From Planctomycetota bacterium (GTDB lineage Bacteria; Planctomycetota; Phycisphaerae; WQYP01): 9,452 bases of DNA. Both the position numbers and the translations under genes were made by a program. Positions 1-6,800 of this stretch are shown piece after piece. The stretch lies in assembly GCA_021785155.1 (NCBI GenBank), contig JAJYGE010000269.1, positions 1 to 9,452 of the forward strand, given 5' to 3'. The notes under the pieces are model-generated. The model saw only the letters and a list, made by a program, of their open reading frames with translations, did no database searches and was not told the origin of the DNA. Every line of letters starts with the position of its first letter. Position 1 is the first letter of the stretch.

Positions 1-972
1 GGCGGCAATGCGCGCAATGGGAAATCCCGTGGCTTTGCTGGCCAGAGCACTGGAACGCGACACCCGCGGATTCATTTCCACCACCACCATATCGCCATTG
101 GCCGGGTTGATGGCAAATTGAATATTCGATCCGCCGGTCTCCACCCCAATCGCCCGGATCACCGCAATGGCCCCGTCACGCATGCGTTGATATTCTTTGT
201 CCGTCAGCGTTTGCGCCGGTGCTACCGTAATTGAATCGCCGGTGTGTACGCCCATGGGATCAAAATTTTCAATACTGCAGACAATGACAACGTTGTCGGC
301 TTTGTCCCGCATGACTTCCAGTTCATATTCCTTCCAGCCGATCAACGATTGGTCAATCTGAATCTCATTAATCATCGAGGCGTCGATACCGCGCTGGGCG
401 ATGTTTTCAAATTCTTCCATGTTCCAGGCCACGCCGGAACCCGTGCCGCCAAGGGTAAATGACGCCCGGATAATGCAGGGCAAACCGACTTCTTCGGCCA
501 CTTTTTTGGCCTGTTCCATGTTGTACGCCAGTCCGCTGCGCGGGCATTTCAGGCCAATTGATTCCATGATGGCTTTGAATTTGCGGCGATCTTCTCCGCG
601 ATGAATGGCCTCCCGCGTGGCGCCGATCATCTGTACGCCGAATTTTTTCAGAATGCCCGCATCTTCCAGGGCTACGGACAAATTCAACCCCGTCTGTCCG
701 CCCAGCGTGGGCAGCAGCGCATCGGGGCGCTCTTTTTCAATAATTTTCGCAACCGCTTCAACGGTCAGCGGTTCAATATACGTGCGGTCCGCCATGTCAG
801 GATCGGTCATGATGGTGGCCGGATTGGAATTTACCAGTACCACGCGGTAGCCCTCTTCCTTCAGGGCTTTGCACGCCTGTGTACCGGAATAATCAAATTC
901 ACAACCCTGTCCGATGACAATCGGGCCGGAACCAATGATGAGGATACTTTTAATGTCCGTTCTTTTGGGCAT
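1..972 (-). CDS. carB: Carbamoyl-phosphate synthase large subunit, N-terminal part (cut by window edge)
   Basis: CarB makes carbamoyl phosphate from bicarbonate, ammonia (from glutamine through the CarA subunit) and two ATP, feeding arginine and pyrimidine synthesis in the cytoplasm. The 324 codons present begin [20 protein letters not shown], the usual CarB start. They continue with [57 protein letters not shown] and, near the left edge, [20 protein letters not shown]. These are the pre-ATP-grasp fold and most of the first ATP-grasp domain, the half that makes carboxyphosphate. The family is about 1070 residues, so roughly 70 percent lies beyond the left edge. The ATG at 970-972 is supported by this family-typical N-terminus; an AAAGG about 12 bases upstream is only a modest ribosome binding site. 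The reading frame is intact and codes continuously to base 1. No carA is visible. The hypothetical gene at 1058-1531 lies 85 bases upstream on the same strand. Confidence 0.97.
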   Translation of the reverse strand, partial: MPKRTDIKSILIIGSGPIVIGQGCEFDYSGTQACKALKEEGYRVVLVNSNPATIMTDPDMADRTYIEPLTVEAVAKIIEKERPDALLPTLGGQTGLNLSVALEDAGILKKFGVQMIGATREAIHRGEDRRKFKAIMESIGLKCPRSGLAYNMEQAKKVAEEVGLPCIIRASFTLGGTGSGVAWNMEEFENIAQRGIDASMINEIQIDQSLIGWKEYELEVMRDKADNVVIVCSIENFDPMGVHTGDSITVAPAQTLTDKEYQRMRDGAIAVIRAIGVETGGSNIQFAINPANGDMVVVEMNPRVSRSSALASKATGFPIARIAA

Positions 973-1057
973 GAGTCAACAACCTTTTACACCAGCGTCG
1001 AGGAAAAAAACTTGTAAGTTTGTATCAGAAATCGCGCCATCGCGAAAGTGCCGATAT

Positions 1058-1531
1058 TTATTTTGCGCGAGCCCGCCGTTCCATCGTTGCGCGGAAATAA
1101 TTCCGGAAGGTCGGAAGCCCCGCCTGCGTCCAGGCGGTCTGGATTTTTTCCACCAGTTCTGAATTGTTTTTTCGCAGTTCACTTAAAAATTTCGCATCCG
1201 GGGATGTTTCGGGAGCCATCAGGTGATTATCATGGGCATCAGCCAACAGTAGATAACCGGTACGGTCCGGGGATTCCTCCACGTTTAACTTCATGTGTGG
1301 ATAAGCCACCTGCCCGAGTCGCAGGCGATAAACCGCCCGCCCATCCTTGTCCGCGGGTTCAAACCATTCGGGTTTGATGAAGTCAGTATCTGCCGAAGCT
1401 GCCACCGGAGCAATCCGTGCCTGCACCACATCAGGAATATGCCCCGCCGGGTAAGCCAAAGGCAGATAAATGTCGATCGCCTTTTTAAGAATATGCACCT
1501 GTGGCAGGGTTGGATGTTGTCGTTCAGTCAT
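1058..1531 (-). CDS. Conserved-looking hypothetical protein (157 aa) upstream of carB
   Basis: I cannot name this protein. It is 157 residues long, charged and soluble-looking, with no signal peptide or membrane segment. The central stretch around residues 76-103 (LRLGQVAYPHMKLNVEE, then SPDRTGYLLLADAHDNHL) has the look of a conserved core. It reads as two beta strands with an invariant-looking PHMKL and a DAHDxH that could bind a metal or form an active site. The C-terminal third (KFLSELRKNNSELVEKIQTA, then WTQAGLPTFRNYF and a basic ERRARAK end) should be helical. The gene is co-directional with carB and ends 85 bases before it, so co-transcription is plausible. The ATG at 1529-1531 has no clear Shine-Dalgarno sequence, but no other ATG lies near the N-terminus. 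The upstream neighbour is divergent, with 217 bases between them. That it is a real gene is fairly sure; its function is open. Confidence 0.75.
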   Translation of the reverse strand: MTERQHPTLPQVHILKKAIDIYLPLAYPAGHIPDVVQARIAPVAASADTDFIKPEWFEPADKDGRAVYRLRLGQVAYPHMKLNVEESPDRTGYLLLADAHDNHLMAPETSPDAKFLSELRKNNSELVEKIQTAWTQAGLPTFRNYFRATMERRARAK

Positions 1532-1735
1532 AACCAGCGCCAGACCAGCTTTTTTGCCGACCGTCCTCGTATCCCATTACTCTCCCGATCAGTTTACACG
1601 ATATTGCCAACCAATGCCCACACGTCCCAGCGTGCATGATACCAAATGGCACTTGCCTGCCGGACGGGCAGAGGGTATGTTGAATTGTTGGAATTTCTCT
1701 GTCAGCATGTGCAATACAGCCCGGCTGAATAGAGC

Positions 1736-1740
1736 AGGAG
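1736..1740 (+). promoter_or_regulatory. Shine-Dalgarno AGGAG that sets a TTG start
   Basis: AGGAG ends 8 bases before TTG at 1749-1751. The in-frame ATGs at 1677 and 1707 lack comparable spacing: the first has GAGGG only one base away and the second has nothing. The TTG is therefore the preferred start of the following gene. Confidence 0.7.
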
Positions 1741-1748
1741 AACCACCC

Positions 1749-2105
1749 TTGAATGAATCGCAAACATCGGCCGCATTAAATGATTCTCAAAAGACCCTGC
1801 TTTATAGCCCCGGCACGCGGGTGGAAGTCACGCAGCAAATCGCCCAGAGATCGCACGTTTACCCCATCAGTGTTATCGGGACGGTGTTGCGGCAGGAGCG
1901 ACAGGAGTCAGGAAGCTGGTTCGCCCGCAATAAAGAAAACCGGCTTTGGCTGGATCGCCTGATTATTCAAAAGGATGATGGCGAAAAAGTGGTGCTGAAC
2001 CTGGATGAATTTTCATCCGTCAAAGTGCTGGCAGGATCACAACCCACCGCCGGCGCTGCACCGATGGTATTGCCGAATATGGATCGCAGCAGTTCGCTGA
2101 CGTGA
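1749..2105 (+). CDS. Hypothetical small beta-rich protein (118 aa)
   Basis: This is a hypothetical cytoplasmic protein with a TTG start behind AGGAG, which gives an N-terminus of MNESQTSAALNDSQKTLLY. Residues from about 20 to 95 look like alternating beta strands: TRVEVTQQI, PISVIGTVLRQER, WLDRLIIQKDDGEKVVLNL and SSVKVL. That pattern would suit a small SH3-like or KOW-like barrel. GSWFARNKENRLWLDRL looks like the most conserved part. The last 20 residues are Ala/Pro/Ser-rich and probably disordered. There is no signal peptide or membrane segment. The gene diverges from the 1058-1531 gene, so the 217 bases between them must hold promoters for both; I could not place a convincing -10/-35 pair on either strand. 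Proteins with this general WLDRL.L.KDDGE pattern seem familiar from planctomycete genomes, but I cannot give a function. Confidence 0.72.
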   Translation: MNESQTSAALNDSQKTLLYSPGTRVEVTQQIAQRSHVYPISVIGTVLRQERQESGSWFARNKENRLWLDRLIIQKDDGEKVVLNLDEFSSVKVLAGSQPTAGAAPMVLPNMDRSSSLT

Positions 2106-2314
2106 GCCGTCAGTATCTGTCCGTATTTATCAGTAATTATCAGCAATTATCGCCACTTCAGTGCTGTTCGCGTTGCATCAACCGCTTGGCGTTTGGTGAG
2201 GGGTTCTGCCGTTCCTGTGCCCCTAATTCGTATTATCCGTTTTATCCGATATTTTCCTGCGGTGTTGTGCGTCCGTCGTATGACACCCGCCTTCCATTGG
2301 TCATTGGAATATGA
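2102..2314 (+). CDS. Doubtful small ORF with two CxxC motifs (70 aa)
   Basis: This GTG-initiated ORF overlaps the stop of the preceding gene as GTGA, a common arrangement for translational coupling. The product has C22-S-R-C25 and C36-R-S-C39, ten residues apart, which is the spacing of a zinc ribbon. The rest is unremarkable, and the middle is rich in Tyr, Phe and Pro. Evidence against it: there is no separate Shine-Dalgarno, the 10-base TTATC repeats lie inside it, and the C-terminal third has no recognisable features. I regard it as a candidate only. Spurious translation of an intergenic stretch is at least as likely. Confidence 0.2.
   Translation: MSRQYLSVFISNYQQLSPLQCCSRCINRLAFGEGFCRSCAPNSYYPFYPIFSCGVVRPSYDTRLPLVIGI
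2127..2156 (+). repeat. Short direct repeats TTATCAGTAA / TTATCAGCAA / TTATCGCCAC
   Basis: Three units start at 2127, 2137 and 2147, exactly 10 bases apart. The first two differ at one position, and the third keeps only TTATC. Two further TTATCCG copies lie at 2233-2239 and 2242-2248, in the same orientation and 9 bases apart. Ten-base spacing puts the units on one face of the helix, as in multi-site protein-binding regions. They could equally be a decayed, simple intergenic repeat. Confidence 0.5.
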
Positions 2315-2320
2315 AAAGCT

Positions 2321-2358
2321 GTTGCCATCGCAAGCAAAAGGAGAAAAGCGATGGCGAT
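2321..2358 (+). promoter_or_regulatory. Hairpin enclosing a ribosome binding site and start codon
   Basis: GCCATCGC (2324-2331) pairs perfectly with GCGATGGC (2348-2355). Three more pairs, two of them G-U, can extend the stem outward. The 16-base loop contains AAGGAG (2338-2343), and the right arm contains ATG at 2351-2353. On the plus-strand RNA this would leave the Shine-Dalgarno exposed in the loop and bury the AUG in the stem. No T-run follows, so it is not a standard terminator. Confidence 0.4.
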
Positions 2359-2449
2359 AAAACGTACTGGTAAAGCATCGTGCGCCGGTATAAGGCGCGA
2401 TGGTTATCTCATGCCGGAATATCATTCACATCCCGAAGCCCGACGGTAA
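2351..2449 (+). CDS. Candidate 32-residue small protein
   Basis: This is an ATG ORF of 32 codons, beginning MAIKRTGKASCAGIRRDG and ending PEARR. AAGGAG lies 7 bases upstream, which is an excellent ribosome binding site and better than that of several real genes in this window. The peptide is basic, with five Arg and two Lys, one Cys, two His and no hydrophobic segment, so it would be cytoplasmic. The start codon lies in the right arm of the 2321-2358 hairpin, and a second hairpin (2376-2402) lies within the coding part. Either initiation is controlled by RNA structure, or the region is a structured RNA and the ORF is accidental. I recognise no family. Confidence 0.3.
   Translation: MAIKRTGKASCAGIRRDGYLMPEYHSHPEARR
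2376..2402 (+). other. Second hairpin in the 2.3-2.4 kb intergenic stretch
   Basis: CATCG (2376-2380) and CGCC (2383-2386) pair with GGCG (2394-2397) and CGATG (2398-2402). That gives nine base pairs with a two-base bulge and a seven-base loop. No run of T follows on the plus strand and no run of A precedes it, so terminator function is not supported. With the 2321-2358 hairpin 17 bases upstream, it suggests a structured RNA segment. Confidence 0.35.
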
Positions 2450-2560
2450 ACGTGGTTCATAGCGCGGACATGTGCGGGTTATTCAGGCAAAGACGGCCCC
2501 AGCCACCAATAGCGGCCACGCACGCGCAATGCGGCTGCATGAGAAATATAAGAGTGATGC

Positions 2561-3220
2561 TTAATGATAACGCGGAAAATGGAACTGGTGTTCCAGAATC
2601 AGGCCGGGTTTGTAGCGTTGGCTGGTTTTCTCATGAAACTCAAAATTCGTCTGATATTGTTTGATCAAGGCCGGAATGTTTTTTATTACCAGCATATTTT
2701 CCGCATTGAAATGGGCGGCGGCATAGCTGAAATTGAAACTTCCCGTAATGAGGATGTGGCCGTCGATGAGCATCACTTTGTTATGGGCGATCAGATAGCG
2801 GTCATCAATATATGTGGGAATACCGGCGGTATAGACGGCGTCGAGGCCGGGGCTGATTAAGCGGCGATACGTGTGCGTGCGGTAATTTTTGCGCGCAACA
2901 TTGGACCGATCCAGGATAATTTCAACGTCTACGCCGCGGTCCTTGGCACGTATCAGGGCCTTGATGACAGGCTTGCTGGTAAAGCTGTAAGCCTGAACAT
3001 CAACACTTTTTTGGGCGGAATCAATTAGCCGCACGAGTTCCCGTGTGGCACCGCCATCCGGCGAGAAATAGACTTTCAGCGAACTATTTACCTGTGGGTG
3101 GGCTGCGGGAGTATTGTTCCGCAGGTGCCCCAACCAGATGCCGGCCAACAGACAAAGCGCGGCCAGAACAAGAGTTCCCGGCCGGAACATATTTGTTGAT
3201 AAAGACCGTTGGCGAGCCAT
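2561..3220 (-). CDS. Membrane-anchored phospholipase-D-family (HKD) nuclease-like protein
   Basis: This 219-residue protein has one HKD motif, H146-N-K148 then D153, and after six residues G160-S161-F-N163. That is the HxK(x)4D(x)6GSxN signature of the PLD superfamily. A single motif in a protein this short is typical of the Nuc/endonuclease branch, which forms its active site by dimerising, rather than of two-motif lipid synthases. An early VYFSPDGGATRELVRLID and FTSKPVIKALIRAKDRGVDV segment, and AENMLVI after the motif, are also as in that branch. Family members cleave phosphodiester bonds in DNA or RNA through a phosphohistidine intermediate. Residues 13-31 form a hydrophobic segment after a basic start, so the catalytic domain probably sits anchored outside the cytoplasmic membrane. 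The ATG at 3218-3220 keeps this segment; its Shine-Dalgarno is weak. The last 20 residues are His- and aromatic-rich. The PVC small basic protein gene lies 144 bases upstream on the same strand. The true substrate is unknown. Confidence 0.88.
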   Translation of the reverse strand: MARQRSLSTNMFRPGTLVLAALCLLAGIWLGHLRNNTPAAHPQVNSSLKVYFSPDGGATRELVRLIDSAQKSVDVQAYSFTSKPVIKALIRAKDRGVDVEIILDRSNVARKNYRTHTYRRLISPGLDAVYTAGIPTYIDDRYLIAHNKVMLIDGHILITGSFNFSYAAAHFNAENMLVIKNIPALIKQYQTNFEFHEKTSQRYKPGLILEHQFHFPRYH

Positions 3221-3364
3221 GAGAATCTCGAATTGCCAATCCGGCTACAGGGCATAAAAACCTATGGTTCTGGGGACATATTCCGCGATGCCTGTATAAA
3301 AACAGCCGCAAGCCAATGGGGATATTGCTTTCGCAAATTCCCATGTCCCTGAAGTTCTGGTTGA

Positions 3365-3646
3365 TTACTTCTTACCTTTTGCCGCAGGGGCGGCAGCAGC
3401 GGCGGCGGCAGCAGGTGCTGCGGCCGCACCCGGTGCGGCGGCGGTTGCGCCAGCGGCTTCAGCCTTGGGTGCCTTTTTGGCGGCTACCGCCTTGCGATGA
3501 GCAACCTTGGGGAGGTTGTACACGCCAGACTTCCCTTCGCTCCATTTATCGTTATCTTCAAGCATGTCAATGCGTTCTGCTCTCTTGAGAACATTACGGT
3601 GACGTTCCAAAGTACTTTTACCCTTGAGGCTTCGATCTAATGACAT
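3365..3646 (-). CDS. PVC-superphylum small basic protein with Ala/Pro/Lys-rich tail
   Basis: This 93-residue protein has two parts. Residues 1-50 (MSLDRSLKGKS, RHRNVLKRAERI, then GVYNLPKV) match a small basic protein family found in Planctomycetes, Verrucomicrobia and Chlamydiae; I recall it as TIGR04137, from memory only. Its function is not established as far as I know; the strong positive charge suggests RNA, DNA or ribosome binding. Residues 51-93 are a low-complexity tail of Ala, Pro and Lys ending KGKK, like the tails of histone-H1-type proteins. An upstream in-frame ATG at 3686-3688 would add 14 residues. I chose the ATG at 3644-3646 because GGAG precedes it at 9 bases and MSLDRSLK is the family's N-terminus. 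A terminator lies upstream at 3754-3784, so the gene should have its own promoter. The PLD-family gene follows at 144 bases and might be read through from it. Confidence 0.9.
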   Translation of the reverse strand: MSLDRSLKGKSTLERHRNVLKRAERIDMLEDNDKWSEGKSGVYNLPKVAHRKAVAAKKAPKAEAAGATAAAPGAAAAPAAAAAAAAPAAKGKK

Positions 3647-3655
3647 AACCGCACA

Positions 3656-3659
3656 CTCC
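3656..3659 (-). promoter_or_regulatory. Shine-Dalgarno GGAG for the small basic protein
   Basis: The minus strand reads GGAG, then nine bases, then ATG at 3646-3644. This decides in favour of the MSLDRS start over the ATG 42 bases further upstream. That upstream ATG would place a CCGG-TGAA-CCGG mini-hairpin (3675-3686) inside the coding region. Confidence 0.65.
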
Positions 3660-3702
3660 GTGCCAAGCGCCAACCGGTTCACCGGCAATTACAAAGCTCT
3701 AT

Positions 3703-3730
3703 AGTTTAGCACAATAGGGTGAAAAAACAA
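3703..3730 (-). promoter_or_regulatory. Possible promoter of the small basic protein gene
   Basis: On the minus strand, TTGTTT (3730-3725) is followed after 16 bases by TAAACT (3708-3703). These are weak matches to -35 and -10 boxes. The AT-rich position just downstream of the secretin terminator, about 60 bases before the start codon, is where a promoter is needed. The call rests mainly on position. Confidence 0.3.
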
Positions 3731-3753
3731 GCAGGGGGCGGCACAATCAATGC

Positions 3754-3784
3754 AAAAAGGCCGGGGATGTAAACACCCCCGGCC
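3754..3784 (-). terminator. Rho-independent terminator of the secretin operon
   Basis: On the minus strand an eight-pair GC stem is formed by GGCCGGGG and CCCCGGCC (plus positions 3777-3784 and 3759-3766). It closes a ten-base loop and is followed at once by TTTTT (3758-3754). It lies 38 bases past the secretin stop codon. It insulates the secretin locus from the small basic protein gene downstream. Confidence 0.88.
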
Positions 3785-3821
3785 CGTATTTCGGTGGAAT
3801 AAGGGATCGTTGCCCTTATTT

Positions 3822-6800
3822 TCAATAATTGCGACCAAACTGCTTTTTCTCAAATTCTTTCTGGATAATAATTCGCGGACGAACCAGAATCAAGAGTACC
3901 GTATTATCTTTGGCTGTTGAGCTGTTTGTGAACAGGCGGTTAATAATCGGAATCTGTGAAAGTATCGGAACGCCGGCCTCAATTGTGGTTTCACCAGCCA
4001 GGCGTTCGCCGCCCAGAAGCAGCGTTCCGCCATCAGGAACCGATACCGTCGTGGACACTTCTGTGATCTGCGTATCCGGCAATTGGACGAAGCCGGGCAG
4101 TGCCGTTGAAGCGCTGGCGGTTGCGGTATTTTGCCCATTGATATTAAACGTTTGAAGGCTCAGCAACTGGGACAACTGAGGCTGGATGGTCATGATGACA
4201 TAACGATCATCTGAAGAGACTGTTGCCTGAACTGAAAGGCTCAATCCAGTTGTCAATGGTAACACATCCAAATTCGTGGCAACACCACCGACACCACCAA
4301 CCAAACCACCAGTACCGGCGGTTTGAGTAAAGCTTTGAACGTAGTTCTGAACGTCTTCCACGATCATCGTGGCTCGTTGGCCATTAAACAGCGTGATTCG
4401 CGGGGCTTCCAGCAGCGTATTGCGCTTGTTAATCTGCGTGGCATTCAATAACAGAGACAATTGATAATTGGAAAGAATACCACCACTTAGGCTAAGCGAC
4501 GGGTTACTATACGTCGAAGAAATCGAGTTAGGAACACCGGTTGCCGGCGGACTAGCGGTATACGTTGAGGTACCATTGGTAATGCTAACCGGTCCGGAAA
4601 TGCTGGGGGTGTTGGTACCCACACCGCCGACTTGGCCAACGTCAGAACCAAACATGTTGCCGAACCCCAAGCTCCAAGAGAAACCGAAATCGTTTAAGAA
4701 CCCGGTGGTTACATAAAGGAAGCGGGCATCAATGGAAATTTCGACAGAGCGCGTTTCACGCAATTGTTTCAGCAGCCCGGAAACCTTTTGCAAGTTATTG
4801 GGCGTTTGGGTAATAACCAATTGGCCATTAATTTCACGAACGGATCCAACGGTACCACCGTTGTCAATCCAAGAATTTCGAGCAACCGTGTTTTCAATCA
4901 ACTGAGTGATTTCCTTGACCATTTCAGCACGGGTTTTTCCGGCTTGCGCTTGGCCACCAGCACCACTACCACCGGCACCGGAAAAGAGGTTTGAACTTCC
5001 CGCTCCGCCACCACCGCCGGAACTGCCGCTGCTGATCTGTACGCCGCTGCTATTGCTTTGATTCTGGAGGTTAAACGCCGGCGCGGTGAAATTCGGGGCT
5101 TGCACGAGCAAATCCTGAATATCAAACACGCGTGTGGTTTTCTGTTGAGCCAATTGATCGTTGGTGGAAATGGTCAATACGCCACCACTGATGCTATAAC
5201 CCAATTGTGTGCCACCGGTTCCCTGCGCCTGCTGCAGCACCAGTGAGAGCACTTTCTCAAAGGGAACACCGCGTAATGTCAAACTAATCGGCGTGTTTCG
5301 CTGTACGCCGGCGTTATTCAACGCATTCCAGTTTACGACAATATTGGCGCCGGTTTGTTGCCGCAATAGATGGACAACATTAGAGAATGGCTGCTGATTG
5401 ACAACAATTTTTGACACGTTCCGAGCCAGCGATAAACGAGCTTCTTTGTCCGCCGGGGACTGAGAACTATGCTGTTCCGCTTCGCGCATCCGGCTTAGTT
5501 CCGGCCAGTCCTGCGGATAAATTTCCAAATTAGGGTAGGGAATCATATATTCCTGCCCCTTAACTTCCTGGGCTTGCTCAGATTCGGAACGGAGATGATG
5601 GTATTTGTTCCAGGCGTTGTACTGAATCTGATCGGAAACCATTTCCTGCATGAACAATGCGGTATTGTTTTGCGGATCAATCGCAATGACCTGATTGAGT
5701 GTATCCAACGCCTGCTGATATTGCATTTGTTTGAAGTACTCGCGGGCCTGCCCCATGAGTTGATTGATCTGTTCTTGGCGACGAACAGCCAACTGATGTT
5801 CAATCTCCATCTGACTTTGTGTTACTTCCTGGGCACGTTTGGCCTGGGCGATGGATTGAGCTTGTGCCTGTTGCCGTTCGATAATGGCGAGCTGCTGATC
5901 CGCACGAGCCTTCATTTCTTTATAGTCGCCGGCGGTCAGAATGCCGCGGGCCGCTTCAATGGTGGCCAAGCCATCGTTGGCATGATCCACGGCCTGAGGA
6001 TATTTACCGGCCTCCATAGCTTTGTTTGAAAGCTCCAAATCATTATCGAAAAGAACATGGGCACGCTGGGCCTGAATGGCCTGATCGTAAATTTGCTGTG
6101 ACAGCAAGCCAGGCGATTGCCCCAACGCCAGCTTCTGGGCGTTCCGAAGCCCCATTGCAGCGGCCTCGTTTTTCGGATCAAGAGCCAAGGCATCGTTATA
6201 CAACGCAACCGCCTGCTGATAATCCGCATTGCGTAGGTCGGAATCAGCTCGTACCACCAGGGCGGCGGCCCGTTCGCGCTCAATTTCCGCCAAGGATGGC
6301 TTGGCAACCGCGGTAACCGGTGCTGCTTGCCTGGTCGCTGGCGCGGCCTTGGCAGGGGCCGTTGCTGGCGACATCACCATGACCGGAGCCGGCGTCGGTT
6401 TAGGTGCAGGTGCAGGTGTGGGAGCATGGGTAGCTACTTGGGCAACCACCGGAGTTGGCGCTGGCGTAGGAGATGCCTGAGCCGGCGCTGCAACTGGAGT
6501 GGCAACCGGCTTGGGTTGCTGTGCTTCCATCGCCGCCTTTTGAGTAGCCGCGGCCTGGGCCTGCATGGCAGCGGCCTGTTGTGCGGCAAGTGCCGCTGCC
6601 GCTTGCCGCGCCTGTTCAGCCTGTTGTTCCTGGGTTTGCTGCTGGGCCAGAAGCCGCTGCTGCGCCAAGTGCTGCTGTTGCGCGAGTTTGGCAGCGGCTG
6701 CCTGTTCAGCGGCCGCCTGTTGAGCCTGCATTTTCTCTTCCGCTAATTTGCGAGACGCGGCGGCCTTCTCCGCTGCCAACTTCTGCTGCTCCGCCATTTG

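Larger units (their letters stand above)
2106..2560. other. 455-base stretch without a confident gene
   Basis: The stretch lies between two convergent genes, the 118-residue hypothetical (plus) and the PLD-family nuclease (minus). It holds the doubtful CxxC ORF, the TTATC direct repeats, two hairpins around 2321-2402 and the 32-codon ORF at 2351-2449, each listed separately. No canonical rho-independent terminator with a T-run is visible for either convergent gene. No tRNA or known riboswitch pattern was recognised. Confidence 0.6.

Noticed and set aside
601..1017. Plus-strand 138-codon ORF
   Set aside because: It is fully antisense to carB, whose protein match on the minus strand is unmistakable.
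1470..1748. N-terminal extension of the 118-residue gene back to an ATG at 1470
   Set aside because: It would overlap the divergent gene's coding sequence. The extra residues are Cys/Arg-rich and unlike a real N-terminus, and AGGAG-TTG gives a better start.
2311..2373. 20-codon ORF (MKSCCHRKQKEKSDGDKTYW) as a leader peptide
   Set aside because: It has no Shine-Dalgarno and no regulated gene directly downstream, and it simply runs through the hairpin in another frame.
2147..2425. Minus-strand 92-codon ORF
   Set aside because: It has no ribosome binding site or recognisable motif, and its composition is like the surrounding intergenic sequence.
3290..3325. Possible terminator between the small basic protein and PLD-family genes
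   Set aside because: TTGC-GAAA-GCAA can form a tetraloop hairpin, but outer pairing is interrupted and the T-run lies about a dozen bases further on, so a terminator is not supported.
3647..3688. 14-residue extension of the small basic protein
   Set aside because: The family begins at MSLDRSLK, and GGAG is correctly spaced for that ATG.
5574..6029. Plus-strand 151-codon hydrophobic ORF
   Set aside because: It is antisense to the TPR region of the secretin. The hydrophobicity comes from reading Gln/Asp/Asn codons backwards.
6229..6746. Plus-strand Gly/Ala- and Cys/Gly/Arg-rich ORFs
   Set aside because: They mirror the Pro/Thr/Ala linker and coil codons of the secretin and have no independent ribosome binding site or domain.
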